Source: Gonatopus flavifemur (lineage: Eukaryota; Arthropoda; Insecta; Hymenoptera; Dryinidae). From it: DNA of 64,000 bases. The position numbers were made by a program, and so were the translations under genes. The notes under the pieces are model-generated. The model saw nothing but the letters and a program-made list of their open reading frames with translations, searched no databases and was not told the origin of the DNA. The stretch is from contig JAFFJZ010000001.1 of assembly GCA_018340375.1 (NCBI GenBank), positions 67,324,001 through 67,388,000 on the forward strand. The letters are read 5' to 3'. Shown one piece after another: positions 42,741 to 53,578 of the stretch (within the stretch, counting starts at the first letter, position 1; each line of letters opens with the position of its first letter).

Positions 42741-45700
42741 TAATTGCGATGAGCAGATAGTACGATTGAGCAACTGGGATTAAATTTTCAACAAATCATT
42801 ACTCAAAGCGAGTTGATAAATCCCAATCGTAGATTTTCTTACGATGTTAAACGGCGGTGCGGATTTCTTGTTACGTTCGTCAGTTACACTTCGTTTAATC
42901 TCATAAAATGTTTACAGTAATGAACTTCATATTGCACTTTGCATCATTCGCGATATAATTTGTTCAAAGCTTCCCTATTAGCGTATATGAGATGATATTA
43001 TTATCCTCCATACTATTCCCATAATCTCCAACTTTTTTGCAAGCTTGATGAATCTCACATGCATTAAATATCACTTCATACATTATTCCTTATAATCCAT
43101 TCATTTCATAGTCAGTTTTGTTACGTATTCACTTTCTTATTGGGTTATAAATTGGAATAATGCTTGTTCTTCACGGGTGTTTCTCTTTTTATGATCCATA
43201 TCCATTGTAATTTTGCATAACGCTCGTGTCTCTGATATGCTTTCTCACGGATGAATACATACTCATAAATAATCGATTCACTTTTTCCAGTTGTGCAATC
43301 GATTGTATTATGTTTTTGGTATTGATTTATCATTCTACAAGGCGACGACAATATTATGAAAACAATACTGCTATAGTTGTACAAAAATCATTCGCGATGA
43401 AATTTTAATGACTCGAACTCGAAGGATATCGTCAACTTTTAAAAATGCAAATCAGATAAAAATGCAAATCGTTGCATTTCTTCTCGAATTTTCGCCACTG
43501 GAAACATCGTTCGAATAATGTAGGTACTGCAAAATTTTTGAGATTTAATAGTTGAATATTATGTTATTTGATTGTTCATTAGTTTCAGCAACATATTTTT
43601 TTTGTTCGATGGAAGCAACTTTCATTCAATTTCTAACTTTTCTATCCTTCATTGGGATAATAGGAATTTATAATTACATTATTATGAATCGATGATGATA
43701 ATCATTTAAAAATTTCACTTCTAATTTTGTTAGAATGAAGTCACTCAGTTGATCGTCAAAATTCACGAAAGGGATGTATGAATGAATATAAAATTGTGGA
43801 CAAATGAATTCCGATCGAGGATGAACGGCGTGCAGTACATTTTTCGGAAGTTCGGTCTATTTGACCTCACTTGACCACTGGTCATAAAGTTTTGATCTTA
43901 GGTAAAAGTACCGCGCGTACACGTCCGGCCCGCAGTCCAGTTCCGTTCACTGAATTTTTAATCGACACAAAAGCCGGGGGCACATTCCTGATCCAGTCTC
44001 GCTGATGTGCATAACTGGCTCCTCCTCTCATTTATATGCATATGTATATATTCTTCGGCTCTCTTGTATCGGATATATTCAAATTCCTAATCAGTTTCTA
44101 ACGCGGTTGAAAGAAAAACAGGGAAACCAAGAGAAAAAGAGAAGATCGATCTCATAGAATTGTTGTACGTGTGGAAAGAAAGTGAAATTATACAAAAACG
44201 ATGGAAGCAAAATGGGACGAAGGAAGAGAAAAGGTGGTGTAAACGAAAGGAATATAAGTGACATTTGTATAGAACTGGAATTCCCTGGAACGTTATCTGG
44301 ATCATTTCAAATTGTTACTGTCGTTCAAAACTGGACCGACTTTGAATAAAATACAAAATAAAATATCAAATCAAACGTTTCCTTCGAAGAGTAAGAGCGT
44401 AAATGAAAGGATGAATAGATAAATTTATATTATATAGATAGGTACAATACATGTCTCAGAAATTCCATTTTTATATCCCGAAGAGAGGAGTCATTAAATT
44501 TCATCCCTCGTCGAGACTCAGGAATTTTGATCTATTCATTTATAATTTTAACGCGATCTTTGAATAAATCAGAAAAGAATGTCCGATGAATTATTCCTTT
44601 CAGTTCGAATTGTGATGTGAATAGATACAATGGAATTTGTTATCGATTCCGTAACATAAAGTCTATGCGTTTACTCTCAGTTATGTGAATCGCAACTTTA
44701 GTATTCCGAATCGCACTAAGCAGACAAATTGATGTGGAGTATTCAAATGGAATGTAAGTTGGAACATTGTAGGAATATAGCTGAATAAATAAAGTTCTTG
44801 TAAGAATCATCAACGGTTCGATTATCACCGCATGAACGATTCTAAATTTTTCTACATTCGATACTAAAAAATGCATAAAATTGACCACACACTTTGATGA
44901 GAAACGCTCAATGCCCTAGATTTTTCAACTCTTGAATGATATTTCAGACATCAAACAAGGCACGTTTCTTTTATTTCGTTGCCACGCTTCGCGTTACATA
45001 AAAAGGAGAATAATACAAAGGTTGAGAACTGAGCGAATTTTACTTGAGCTACGTGAATTAAAAGTAGATTGGATTGAACAGATAATAAAAAATAAAATAC
45101 ACAAAAGCTTTGAACTGTAAATTGCGAAAAGAAGGTGAAGGTGAAAGGAAAAAATGTACTCGATTTGATCGCGTTTTCGTTTATATATGCACCATATCCC
45201 TTCGAGCTTGTTCCCCTGATGTAACTGTATTTCCTCGAACCCATAAATCCCCTCTGATTCTCATCATATAAAACAAGAATCAAATGTTCATTCGGGGCGT
45301 TATACAGATGTTATATTGAAAAACAAGACAGGCAATGTTGAATCGTATTTTCCTAATTGTTCTCCTATTGCAAAACACGTGAAAAAATATAATCAGAGTG
45401 TGAATGGTTCCTCCGGTTACATTACATAAATTCTCAATTTGTGCTCACACAAATGTAATTCACGATATATAACACGATCTCTCGCAGTTTAAAATAATAT
45501 TATAAACTGTGCAACGTTTTGTCGAATTATATATTGTGTAACTTCGAGGAATCTGAAATGTATGGTAATTCGTGATGGAATTTTATGATAAATCAGGACA
45601 AATTCACTCGAAGATATTGCAATCTGAAATACAACGCTAGAGAAAAAGTAAATACATAAAAATCGACTCATTCGGTTACCGTAGACTCCGATGATGGATG

Positions 45701-46079
45701 AAATTATAGGATTTGAATTCAATTCAATTGCATGCCAACTTAGTACCGCTATTTTTATATATCCAACGAGTTTACGTAGTTTCTATACACCTTTTTCTCC
45801 AAGAATTATACGAGAACCCAATCGATACCGCGAATGCCTGATTATTTGCCTTTGGTGATATGAACATTATATCGCGAAGAGAGAGAGAGAGTTTATAAGG
45901 TGATGTAAATGATTGTATACAGTTAGAAAAATAGTCAAACTTTGCGTCCATAAAAGAAACTTGAATTTGACGGAGAAAATGGCAACGTCCACTTGGTTAT
46001 AAAAGAACCCGATAATTATTGTCCTTATTTCATTTAGATCTCATTTTGTCCACAATATTTGACAATCAGAATAAAATCA
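42741..46079. other. 3.3 kb of unique DNA without a recognisable gene
   Basis: No element ends are evident. A CpG-richer patch lies at 43820-44010. The open frames (60-110 codons, for example 44951-45283 minus) lack domains and splice support. Could be intron or intergenic DNA with regulatory content. Confidence 0.3.
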
Positions 46080-46335
46080 CACCGAAAAAAATTATTTATT
46101 TGACCGAATGAACTGAAGTTAGTTATGAAAATCAGTTCTGAGTGATAAAAGAATAGAAACCGGTGATAAAAGCTGTAGTAAAGGCAACTTCAAATCAGCA
46201 ACAGCAACTAAAGTCAGAGAAATTGAATTTGAATTGTGTTGAACCAACGCCCGTTTTAGTTATCCAAATATCAACAACTGTATCTAGTTTCTGGAACTGA
46301 TTTGGAGTAAGGGTAACTAATTATTTTTTTCAGTG
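46080..46335. mobile_element. CAC(C/T)GAAAAAA element, copy 3, TSD CA
   Basis: 256 bp from CACCGAAAAAAATTATTT to AATTATTTTTTTCAGTG. CA flanks both ends (46078-46079 and 46336-46337). Inverted relative to copies at 25461 and 42485. Confidence 0.75.
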
Positions 46336-46552
46336 CAGTTTGAAAATATTGTCGAAGTGTGAATCGTTCACCGAAAATAATTGGTAGCTAGTCGAATAAC
46401 GAAATCTCAGTTGTTAGAGTGCTAAAATATTGCAGTAGATTTCAATTCGCATCGATGGTTTATCAAATTTGAGGAGTTAGAATTGATTTGAATTTGCGTT
46501 TTGTGTTTATGAACTATTCAAACTTGAAGAAAATGTCTACAACTTAAATAGG

Positions 46553-46808
46553 TGCTCTCTCAAATTTTTAGAGTGAGATTTCACTCTTTGGCCAGCCAAA
46601 AGTGAGCCTGTCGAAATTGTGAGTGGAATTCCCACTCTTTTAGAGTGATATTCTTACAGTCATCCAAATTTTGAAGTCAATTTTTCACTCTAAAAGAGTG
46701 AGGGTTCACTCGAAACGAGTAAAAATCCCACTTCAAGCGGACTGGCTCACTTCTGAGACTTAGTGGAGTGAAACACTTGATTTTTCACTCTTTCAGATTT
46801 AGAGAGTG
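46553..46808. repeat. CTCTCT(A/C)AAATTTTTAGAGTG element, copy 2
   Basis: Same family and orientation as 28091-28343, including TTCACTCGAAACGAGTAAAAAT and GCGGACTGGCTCACTTCTG in the interior. Confidence 0.6.
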
Positions 46809-47001
46809 GACAAAACCGTCCAAAGTTTTCGTCTCGGGATGAGTTTTGCTATTTTTGGTAGTAATTAATTCAATCCCTGGTTAAAAGAATCAATTGAATC
46901 TGAAAAATGAAATTTCATGAGATTTGATCAGAACATTGTCCGAGATTCGATGACACTGTGAAAATTCTAACTCAAAATGGCTGCATCTGACTTGGAAACT
47001 T

Positions 47002-47279
47002 CCCTGTCACGAAAATCCAGCTGAGATTCAACGTGGATTCCAGCTCCGAAATTTACCTGCGTTTCCAGGTGAAATCCCAGCTAGAATTCCGACTCCAACG
47101 TGGGATTTCAGTTGGAATTTCTGACCCCAGGTGGAATCCCAGTTGAAATTTGAAATCTCGCATATGCCATATGGAATCCAGTTGGGATTCTTGATTCCAG
47201 GTGGAGTCTTAGCTGGCAACTCAGGTAAATTTCGGATCTGGAATTCACGTGGGATCCCAGCTGGATTTTTGTACCAGGG
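47002..47279. mobile_element. CCCTGTCACGAAAATCCAGC element, TSD TT
   Basis: 278 bp from CCCTGTCACGAAAATCCAGC to GCTGGATTTTTGTACCAGGG. TT flanks both ends (47000-47001 and 47280-47281). Made of ~30-bp imperfect units around GAATCCCAGYTGGAATT. The overlapping 178-codon minus frame is a reading of these repeats. Confidence 0.7.
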
Positions 47280-47607
47280 TTGACTCAAATTCAGTCTTTT
47301 CCATTGTGTCGACATTTGTTTTGGATGCTCACTTTCAGCTGAAATATGGCTACTTTTGACTGCATTTTGAAATAAGTCGATAATAAGGTTGGAAGTAAGT
47401 TTTACTTTCTGCTGCGCACATTCCCAATCAGAATTTAACAACTGGCGCAGTACTGCGCCAGTACCGGCTAACACTGGCGGGGTACTGGCGGTCTGCACTG
47501 CAGCAGTACTGGCATTTGTCCGAAATGATAACGCTTTTCCGTACTGGGTACTTGATACTGGCACAGGACTGGTAATCGGTAATGGTCTTCAGTACCGGCG
47601 CAATACG

Positions 47608-47820
47608 CCCAATCAGAATTTCACAACTAGCGCTGTATTGCGCCAGTACCGGTTAAGACTGGTGGGGTACTGGTGGTCTGTACTGCAACTACTGGCATTT
47701 GGCCGAAATGATAACGCTTTTCCATACTGGGTACGTGCTAGCTGACTCTTGGGGGTCGAATACTGGCACTGTACTCCGCCTGTTGTCAACATTGGCATAC
47801 TCCGTTTTTTTCTGATTGGG
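47608..47820. mobile_element. Nested CCCAATCAGAA element
   Basis: 213 bp with the same ends as its host element. Flanks are CG and TG, one base apart, which could be a duplicated CG altered by CpG decay. The left half closely matches the host's own left end and the right half its right end. Confidence 0.55.
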
Positions 47821-47857
47821 TGATTTCCTATTTGCAATCACTGCAGTGCCTGTATTG

Positions 47858-48040
47858 TATCAGTACTTGCTCGACATCAAGCTTTCAGTACTGGTGTATC
47901 AGTACTGGCATAGTATTGTATCAGTACTTGGTCGACATCAAGCTTTCAGTACTGGTGTATCAGTACTGGCATAGTACTGTATCAATACTTGGTCGAAATC
48001 AAACTTTCAGTACTGGTGTATCAGTACTGGTATAGTACTG
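47858..48040. repeat. 61-bp tandem repeat, three copies
   Basis: Units at 47858-47918, 47919-47979 and 47980-48040 differ at a few positions. Each contains TTTCAGTACTGGTGTATCAG and a second CAGTACTGG word. It lies within the 47423-48157 element. Confidence 0.9.
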
Positions 48041-48313
48041 TATTTCTATGTATCCAGTACTAAATCCGTACGTGCTAGCCGACTCTTGGGGGCCCAATAC
48101 TGGCACTGTACTCCGCCTGTTGTCATCATTGGCATACTTCGGTTTTTTCTGATTGGGTTCAGATTGAAGGAACTTATTCATCTGATCAAATCTAATTGAA
48201 AAACCGCTGGATGAGAGTGAATCAGAACATTGTACAAGATTCAATGAGATTTGGCAAGAGTCGATGAGATTTGGCGAGAATCAATGGATTCTTTTAACCA
48301 GGGATCTGAAATA

Positions 48314-49510
48314 TTAGGTGTGTGAATATGACTCCGCCCTTCCCTAAAACATGTTAACATTGCTCACATGTACTATTGGATGGCAACACTTGTATTCAAT
48401 AGTACTTTCTGTCAGCTGTCAAACGCACTATGCGACATTCGATTTGAGTTGTGAGCAACAAGTCTTCACCTTCTTGAACATGTCGGTTTTTGTTCCAAGT
48501 AAACATCATTTGCGGGAAGTGTTGTTACACTATCTTATGTTATTACAAAGAAAAGTGCAGCGGAAACGTATCGTTTGCTTGTGGAAATTTACGATGAGCA
48601 TACTCCATCCAATACAACTTGCAAGGAATGGTTACGACGATTCCAAAATAATGATTTTGGCACTGAGGACAAGAAATATGGAAGACCACCAAAGAAATTT
48701 GAAGATGCTGATTTGGAAGCATTATTGACAGAGGATTCTCGCCAGACTCAAGCAGAACTGGCTACAGCATTGAATGTTGAACGATCAACTGTTGCTAAAC
48801 GTTTAAAAGCAATGGGAATGGTTCGAAAACTCAATAACTGGATTCCACATGAATTGAAAGAAAGAGACATGGAACGTCGAAAAACGATTTGTGAAATGCT
48901 ACTTCAAAGGATTTTTGCATCGAATAGTCACAGGAGATGAAAAATGGATATACTATGAGAATCTAAAACGCCAAAAATCTTGGGTGAAGCCAGGTGAACC
49001 GGACCCATCACAGGCAGAGAGGAATATTCACTGTGCCAAGGTTATGCTCTGCATTTGGTGAGATTTTGCTCGAACCCTCTCAAACTATTAATGGAGAACT
49101 CTACCGACGACAAATAATGCATTTGAAGTGAGCATTTAGAAGAAAAACGACCAGAATGGGTGAACATGCACAGTAAATTATTTCTGCAACATGACAATGT
49201 CAAACCGCACACCGCACATATTCGCCAGACATAGCTCCGTCGGATTACCACTTATATCGGACAATGCAGTCGGATCTTACAGGAGAACGGTTCACTTCAT
49301 ACGAAAGTGTCAAAATTTGGCTTGATAATTGGATCAGCTCAAAAGATCAGGGTTTTTTCAGGCAAGGAATACGTAAATTACCCGAAAGATGGGCAAAGAT
49401 TGTAGCTGCGGATAGAGCATACTTTAAATAAACTGTTTTTTAATTTCCTAAACAAGTAAATGTGTTTTATTTTAACAAAAAAGGGCGGATTCATATTCAC
49501 AAACCCAATC
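48314..49510 (+). pseudogene. Mariner relic with both terminal repeats
   Basis: The ends TTAGGTGTGTGAATATGACT (48314) and the complement of TTGGGTTTGTGAATATGAAT (ending about 49508) form ~28-bp inverted repeats, and TA lies outside each. The coding part starts at an ATG at 48480 and shifts frame near 48565. It then reads LVEIYDEHTPSNTTCKEW, NVERSTVAKRLKAMG and, after another shift, VTGDEKWIYYENLK with the first Asp. Stops follow. QHDNVKPHTA gives the second Asp. About 19 residues are missing before the YSPDIAPSDYHLY stretch with the third Asp. The C-terminus with LDNWISSKDQGFFRQGI ends in TAA near 49430. Not functional. Confidence 0.85.
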
Positions 49511-49521
49511 TAATGAGGATA

Positions 49522-50849
49522 ACACAGGCCTACGGAATATGACTTTTTATTCCCCCGTCGAACAATAATGTCTTGTTCCGAAGCAGTTTGATGCGCTGAA
49601 TCCGAATCTGTCTGCAGAATTGCTCTATCGCTTCAGGTTTTTGGGATATTTCGACCTAAAAATGTGAAAAACACTGTTTTTCGACATATTTGGGGTTACG
49701 TAAAGTCGAAGGGTAATTTTTTTTCACAAAACTAATAGATGCACCTCAAAGTATAAGTCATCCTCTTCCAAATGCCGTTGAGTTTGCTCGAATATCTTTT
49801 TTTTTCATGGAGATACGACAGTTTGAAAATTGTGTCTCCACCTATTTATTGAATACATGGGCGCACAAATTTCAAATTGTCGTATCTCAATGAAAAAAAA
49901 AAGATATTCGAGCAAACTCAACGGCATTTGGAAGAGGATGACTTATACTTTAAGGTAAAAATCACCCTTCGACTTTACGTAACCCTAAATATGTCGAACA
50001 ACAGTGATTTTCACATTTTTAGGTCGAAATATCCCAAAAATTGACGCGATATAGCAATTCTGAAGCCATATTCGGATTCAGCGCAGCAAATTACTTCAGA
50101 AATGAGAATTTTATTGCCGATCAGTGCAATGAATGTGAATGCTGATTATGTTGTTGGGACATATTACACAACTTGAACGGTCGTAACCTAGCGAAAAAAA
50201 ATCATACATGACCGGTCAATAGCTCATTTTAAACAGGCAGGGTAATATAAATTGTCACGGTTGAGGAAAAAGATCAAGAAGATTTTATGCGCCCGTACAG
50301 CACAACCACCGATCCTCCACCTAAGACTTCGGTGGACCAGAGGTGGAGAATTGGTGGAGAAATGGGAGCCGTGGAAATAAGGGAGAAATAAGGGAGAGTC
50401 TCCGTTGAGGCAACGGAGAGGCGACGGAGAGATGTCCGCCCCCTGGATTTTCAGTAAAACTTAAATTCGTGAATTCATACATTCAGATTTGGTTACGTAA
50501 ATGCACCAATAAGAATTGTATCGAAAATACAGGGGGCGGACATTTCTCCGTCGCGTCTCCGTTGCGTCAACGGAGACTCTCCCTTATTTCCACGGCTCCC
50601 ATTTCTCCACCAATTCTCCACCTCCAGTCCACCGAAGTCCGAGGTGGAGGATCGGGGTTGTGCTGTACGGGCGTCCTGTACATAACCTCAAAAGTAGCGA
50701 AAAAATGCATTTTCCCAGTATATACCCTTAGATATCTCAAAATCCTGACGTGATAGCCCAATTCTGACTCCGGATTCGGATTCTACGCAGCAAATTACTC
50801 CGGGAAATGGTCACCAATTCCAAGGGGGGAAAACCTCGCAGGCCTGTGT
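49522..50849. repeat. 1.3-kb foldback element with ACACAGGCCT ends
   Basis: ACACAGGCCTACGG (49522) and CGCAGGCCTGTGT (to 50849) are inverted. Inside, arms of about 240 bp (49590-49830 and 49875-50105) pair around TTTATTGAATACATGGG. They share GCAAACTCAACGGCATTTGG and GTAAAGTCGAAGGG. A third, direct partial arm copy lies at 50725-50810. A CCC/GGG element sits at 50292-50671. Confidence 0.6.
50292..50671. mobile_element. CCCGTACAGCACAACC element, TSD CG
   Basis: 380 bp from CCCGTACAGCACAACCACCG to GGGTTGTGCTGTACGGG. CG flanks both ends (50290-50291 and 50672-50673). The arms, about 150 bp, are nearly perfect complements (TCTCCGTTG..CAACGGAGA, GGCGGACATTTCTCCGTCG). The overlapping frames at 50469-50761 come from the palindrome. 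Confidence 0.8.
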
Positions 50850-50871
50850 AATTGATCATATCCCATACAGC

Positions 50872-51144
50872 ACAAAAGTCCCCGCATAGAGCCCCCATTA
50901 TGACAGTAGACATGAATTCATTATGAATAATTTGAATTCAAAATGAACTCTTGATGAATAACTTAATCTTCAGAAAGAATTCATATCACGAATCCATAAA
51001 GAACTATTCAGGCATTCAACATGTATGCATTTTGAATTCATTGAGTTCATATTGAATTCATTTTTACTGTCATTTACAGGGACTGTTCAAGAAGTTCTTT
51101 CGGAAGTTTTTGTGAATTCAAAATGTTCATTTGTGCTGTCTGGG
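50872..51144. mobile_element. CCCATACAGCACAAAAG element, TSD AT
   Basis: 273 bp, ending TTTGTGCTGTCTGGG. AT flanks both ends (50870-50871 and 51145-51146). Interior of GAATTCAT/ATGAATTC words. Same subfamily as 58750-59030. Confidence 0.8.
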
Positions 51145-51200
51145 ATTCAACTATAATGGTGACAAGAAAGTTTCTTCCTGGATAAAAAACATTTCACCTT

Positions 51201-51437
51201 CCCTGGTGAAAATAAAGCGTGCATTCGGAGCGTCGCGTAGGAGCGTTATTACCGTCACATGAGAGTGTATTAAGAGTCAATTGGCGCAGTTGAGCGTGGA
51301 TCAAGCGTGAAGAAAAGCGTTCATGCACGCTGTACTCACGCTTATATTGAAGTAAGCGTGCATTGAACGTATATTGGCCAGAATCACGTTATTGGTACGC
51401 TGTTTGAACTTTATGTGCACGCCGTTTTTCGCCAGGG
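51201..51437. mobile_element. CCCTGGTGAAAAT element, near-identical inverse of 18062-18299, TSD TT
   Basis: 237 bp, from CCCTGGTGAAAATAAAGC to CCGTTTTTCGCCAGGG. TT flanks both ends (51199-51200 and 51438-51439). Confidence 0.8.
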
Positions 51438-51849
51438 TTTGCTTTTCCATTACTTTTTGGAATATTCAACAATGAAAAGACAATAAATTTCCCCTAATTG
51501 GAAGGAAAATCCCATATTTTTTTATAAACAAATAATCTTTCCATAATCAAGGGGGGGGGGTTCACCCTCAAAGTGAAGACAAACTTTCCACAATTTTCAC
51601 AGTGTAGCGTACAATGGTTTTCTATTCTTTGTAATAAAAACCATACTTATTTCACGTTCAATCGATATCTCAATATCATACGTGGAATACAGCATTGACC
51701 GAACAATGGAGAGTGATCGAAATTCAATTCACATGTAATTAACCATTTGAATCATCCTTTCCAGTTACGCGATTGAAAATAGTCTCCATTACGTATAATG
51801 GAGATTTTGAACGGTGTAATTTTATAACCGCAACACCAATCTCACCCAA
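51438..51849. other. No gene; run of ten G at 51551-51560
   Basis: Unique AT-rich DNA with one homopolymer G tract, unusual for this sequence. Confidence 0.4.
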
Positions 51850-52560
51850 TTTTTCTCACGTTACAACCATTATCAAACAATTTACAAGTTGTACGGGACG
51901 TCAATCGTAATCGTATCGAGCAATTCCCTTGTTCTTTCCTTTCCTTCCCTTCTCTTCGCATTTCGAAAATTGAATTCAATCCGCCGATCGATCGATCGAT
52001 TGATCGATCGATCGATTGATCGATCGATCGATCTCTCCACGGAAGACCGCTATACATCCTTGTTTGCACGAACCGATAAAATCTCCTTCGGGCCTCAAAT
52101 GCACGTGTGCATTCTGGGATCTGCGAATGCTCTCGGAATTCTTTTTCTTTCTCCGAAGGAGGAAAGTAAAAAGAGAAAAAGAATTCACGCGCTTCGTAAT
52201 GCTGCTACAGGGGCATACGTACGCTCCGTTTCATACTCTCCGTGCACGAACGTTGTAACGACGAGTCGCTTCTCACCCACGATCAGTCGAGTATTACAAT
52301 CATTGTGTATCCACATTCGCATGAATTTACACGCGTGTAAGTATGTACGAATGTGCTCGGTTGACGCACTTGTGTATAAAATATTGCACTTTCAATGCAG
52401 GAGCTGCTCGTTGCAGCTTCGTTCTTTTATTTTCTCCGACTCTTTACTCATACAGATCGTTAGGTATGCACGTCCAAATCACGATGTGAAGTTAGTTAGC
52501 GGTATATTTATGTATAAGCTTACACACGATAGATTCTCTTACGCGTAAAGAAAGGAGACT
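51850..52560. promoter_or_regulatory. CpG-richer promoter-like block with GATC repeat
   Basis: It stands out from the AT-rich flanks by CpG content and lack of repeats other than a GATC/ATTG array at 51986-52033. A pyrimidine tract (TTCCTTTCCTTCCCTTCTC) precedes the array. TCAGTC at 52283-52288 resembles an insect initiator. The 219-codon plus frame (51889-52548) is the longest in the window but reads IDRLIDRSIDRSIDR through the array and has no domain, so I do not call it a gene. A transcription start and 5' UTR is the likelier role. Confidence 0.3.
51986..52033. repeat. (GATC)n / GATTGATC microsatellite
   Basis: About twelve GATC units with ATTG variants. Confidence 0.9.
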
Positions 52561-52897
52561 GTACGCGTGGTATATAGAGTTTCGGAATCGGATGTATACA
52601 GTGAGAACCCAATTTCTTGCACTGGAAGAAAATTTTCTTTACTCTCATTTTAATAAATTCTTTCTTCAACGGATCAATTCAACAGATTGGTACAAAAAAT
52701 TTTCATATTGAAACAGAAATATATTCCTTCTTGAATTCGAAGAATGTGATTTCAATTGAATGAAAAATAGGGCTTCGCGCGAGACTCGCGTCAAAGAAAG
52801 ATAAAATAGTCACCAATAATTATTCCAATCTCTTGAAATATCAAGATGATCGAGATAATTTGAAAGTACAAATGGAATCAACGAAATGAGGTGGAAC
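52561..52897. other. No recognisable feature
   Basis: Unique AT-rich sequence before the hAT-like element. Confidence 0.3.
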
Positions 52898-53485
52898 CAA
52901 TGATGTGAGCCCGTCAAATGACCGGTCAAATGACTGGCCAAATGACTGGTCATGTGACGGTCATGACTGTCACTTGACGAGAACAATTGTTGTCAGTTTT
53001 GATGGTCAGGTCACACTGACCAGTCAGACAAATTTTTGACGGTCAAACTAACATCTAAAGTGATCTAGTGCAGCGGGACATACTTCAATAATGTTCTAAG
53101 GTTTTAAGAATATATTGAACTCCGGAACCTTGATGGACAATTTAATTCTGAGTTGATATACTTACACGAAAAAAGGAATAGCTGTAGCAGCTACTCACGT
53201 AGACGATTCCTTTTTTTCCGTGTAGAACTACATATAAATATTCATTTTATTATCATTATTTTGTAAACAGATAACCATTATTTGTAATAAAACATATTCG
53301 AGATTTTTATTAAAGAAAGTTTAATAAAAATTATCAATTGTCTGGTCATGACCAGTCAGATAATTTTTTGACGGTCATTTTCACTTACAAACTGTGAAAA
53401 ATCTGACCGTCAATGACGGTCACATGACGGTCATAATGACCATGACATGTCTGAATTTTTCATGACCGGTCATTTCACATCACTG
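52898..53485. mobile_element. hAT-like short element with 8-bp duplication
   Basis: It starts CAATGATGTGAGCCCG and ends TTTCACATCACTG. The 8-bp GGTGGAAC is exactly repeated at 52890-52897 and 53486-53493. An 8-bp duplication with CA(G)TG-type ends is the mark of hAT. Arms are packed with ATGACCGGTCA, TGACGGTCA and GACCAGTCA words, which may be transposase-binding subterminal repeats. A small hairpin interrupts it at 53162-53226. No transposase is encoded. Confidence 0.8.
53162..53226. repeat. 65-bp hairpin, minimal TTAGCTG-type element
   Basis: TACACGAAAAAAGGAATAG and CGATTCCTTTTTTTCCGTGTA are inverted, with AGCTGTAGCAGCT between. It resembles a very short member of the 15064 family, inserted in the hAT-like element. 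Confidence 0.55.
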
Positions 53486-53578
53486 GGTGGAACCTTGATC
53501 ATTCAAACAAAATTAGCAGAAATATGTGTCGAAATATGCAACAAGACCTGTACCGAAACCAATACCGAGACTAACATA

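Larger units (their letters stand above)
47423..48157. mobile_element. CCCAATCAGAA element with nested copy and minisatellite, TSD TT
   Basis: 735 bp from CCCAATCAGAATTTAAC to TTTTTTCTGATTGGG. TT flanks both ends (47421-47422 and 48158-48159). The interior is rich in CAGTACTGG words. A second unit with the same ends lies inside at 47608-47820. Confidence 0.65.
46875..48303. mobile_element. CCCTGGTTAAAA element split by several insertions, TSD AT
   Basis: It starts CCCTGGTTAAAAGAATC and ends TCTTTTAACCAGGG. AT flanks both ends (46873-46874 and 48304-48305). Only the first ~75 bp and last ~145 bp are its own; these match 2464-2691. Between them are the elements at 47002-47279 and 47423-48157 and pieces of a CACAGT-type element (about 46954-47001 and 47280-47420). 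Confidence 0.65.

Noticed and set aside
47028..47564. 178-codon minus frame
   Set aside because: It crosses two different transposable elements (47002-47279 and the start of 47423-48157) and translates their internal repeats.
47858..48040. Regular repeats that might be a CRISPR array
   Set aside because: The three 61-bp units are contiguous without unique spacers, and the context is a eukaryotic transposon nest.
51889..52548. 219-codon open frame, the longest in the window
   Set aside because: It reads through a GATC array as IDRLIDRSIDR-type repeats, shows no domain, and overlaps frames on the other strand. Composition explains it.
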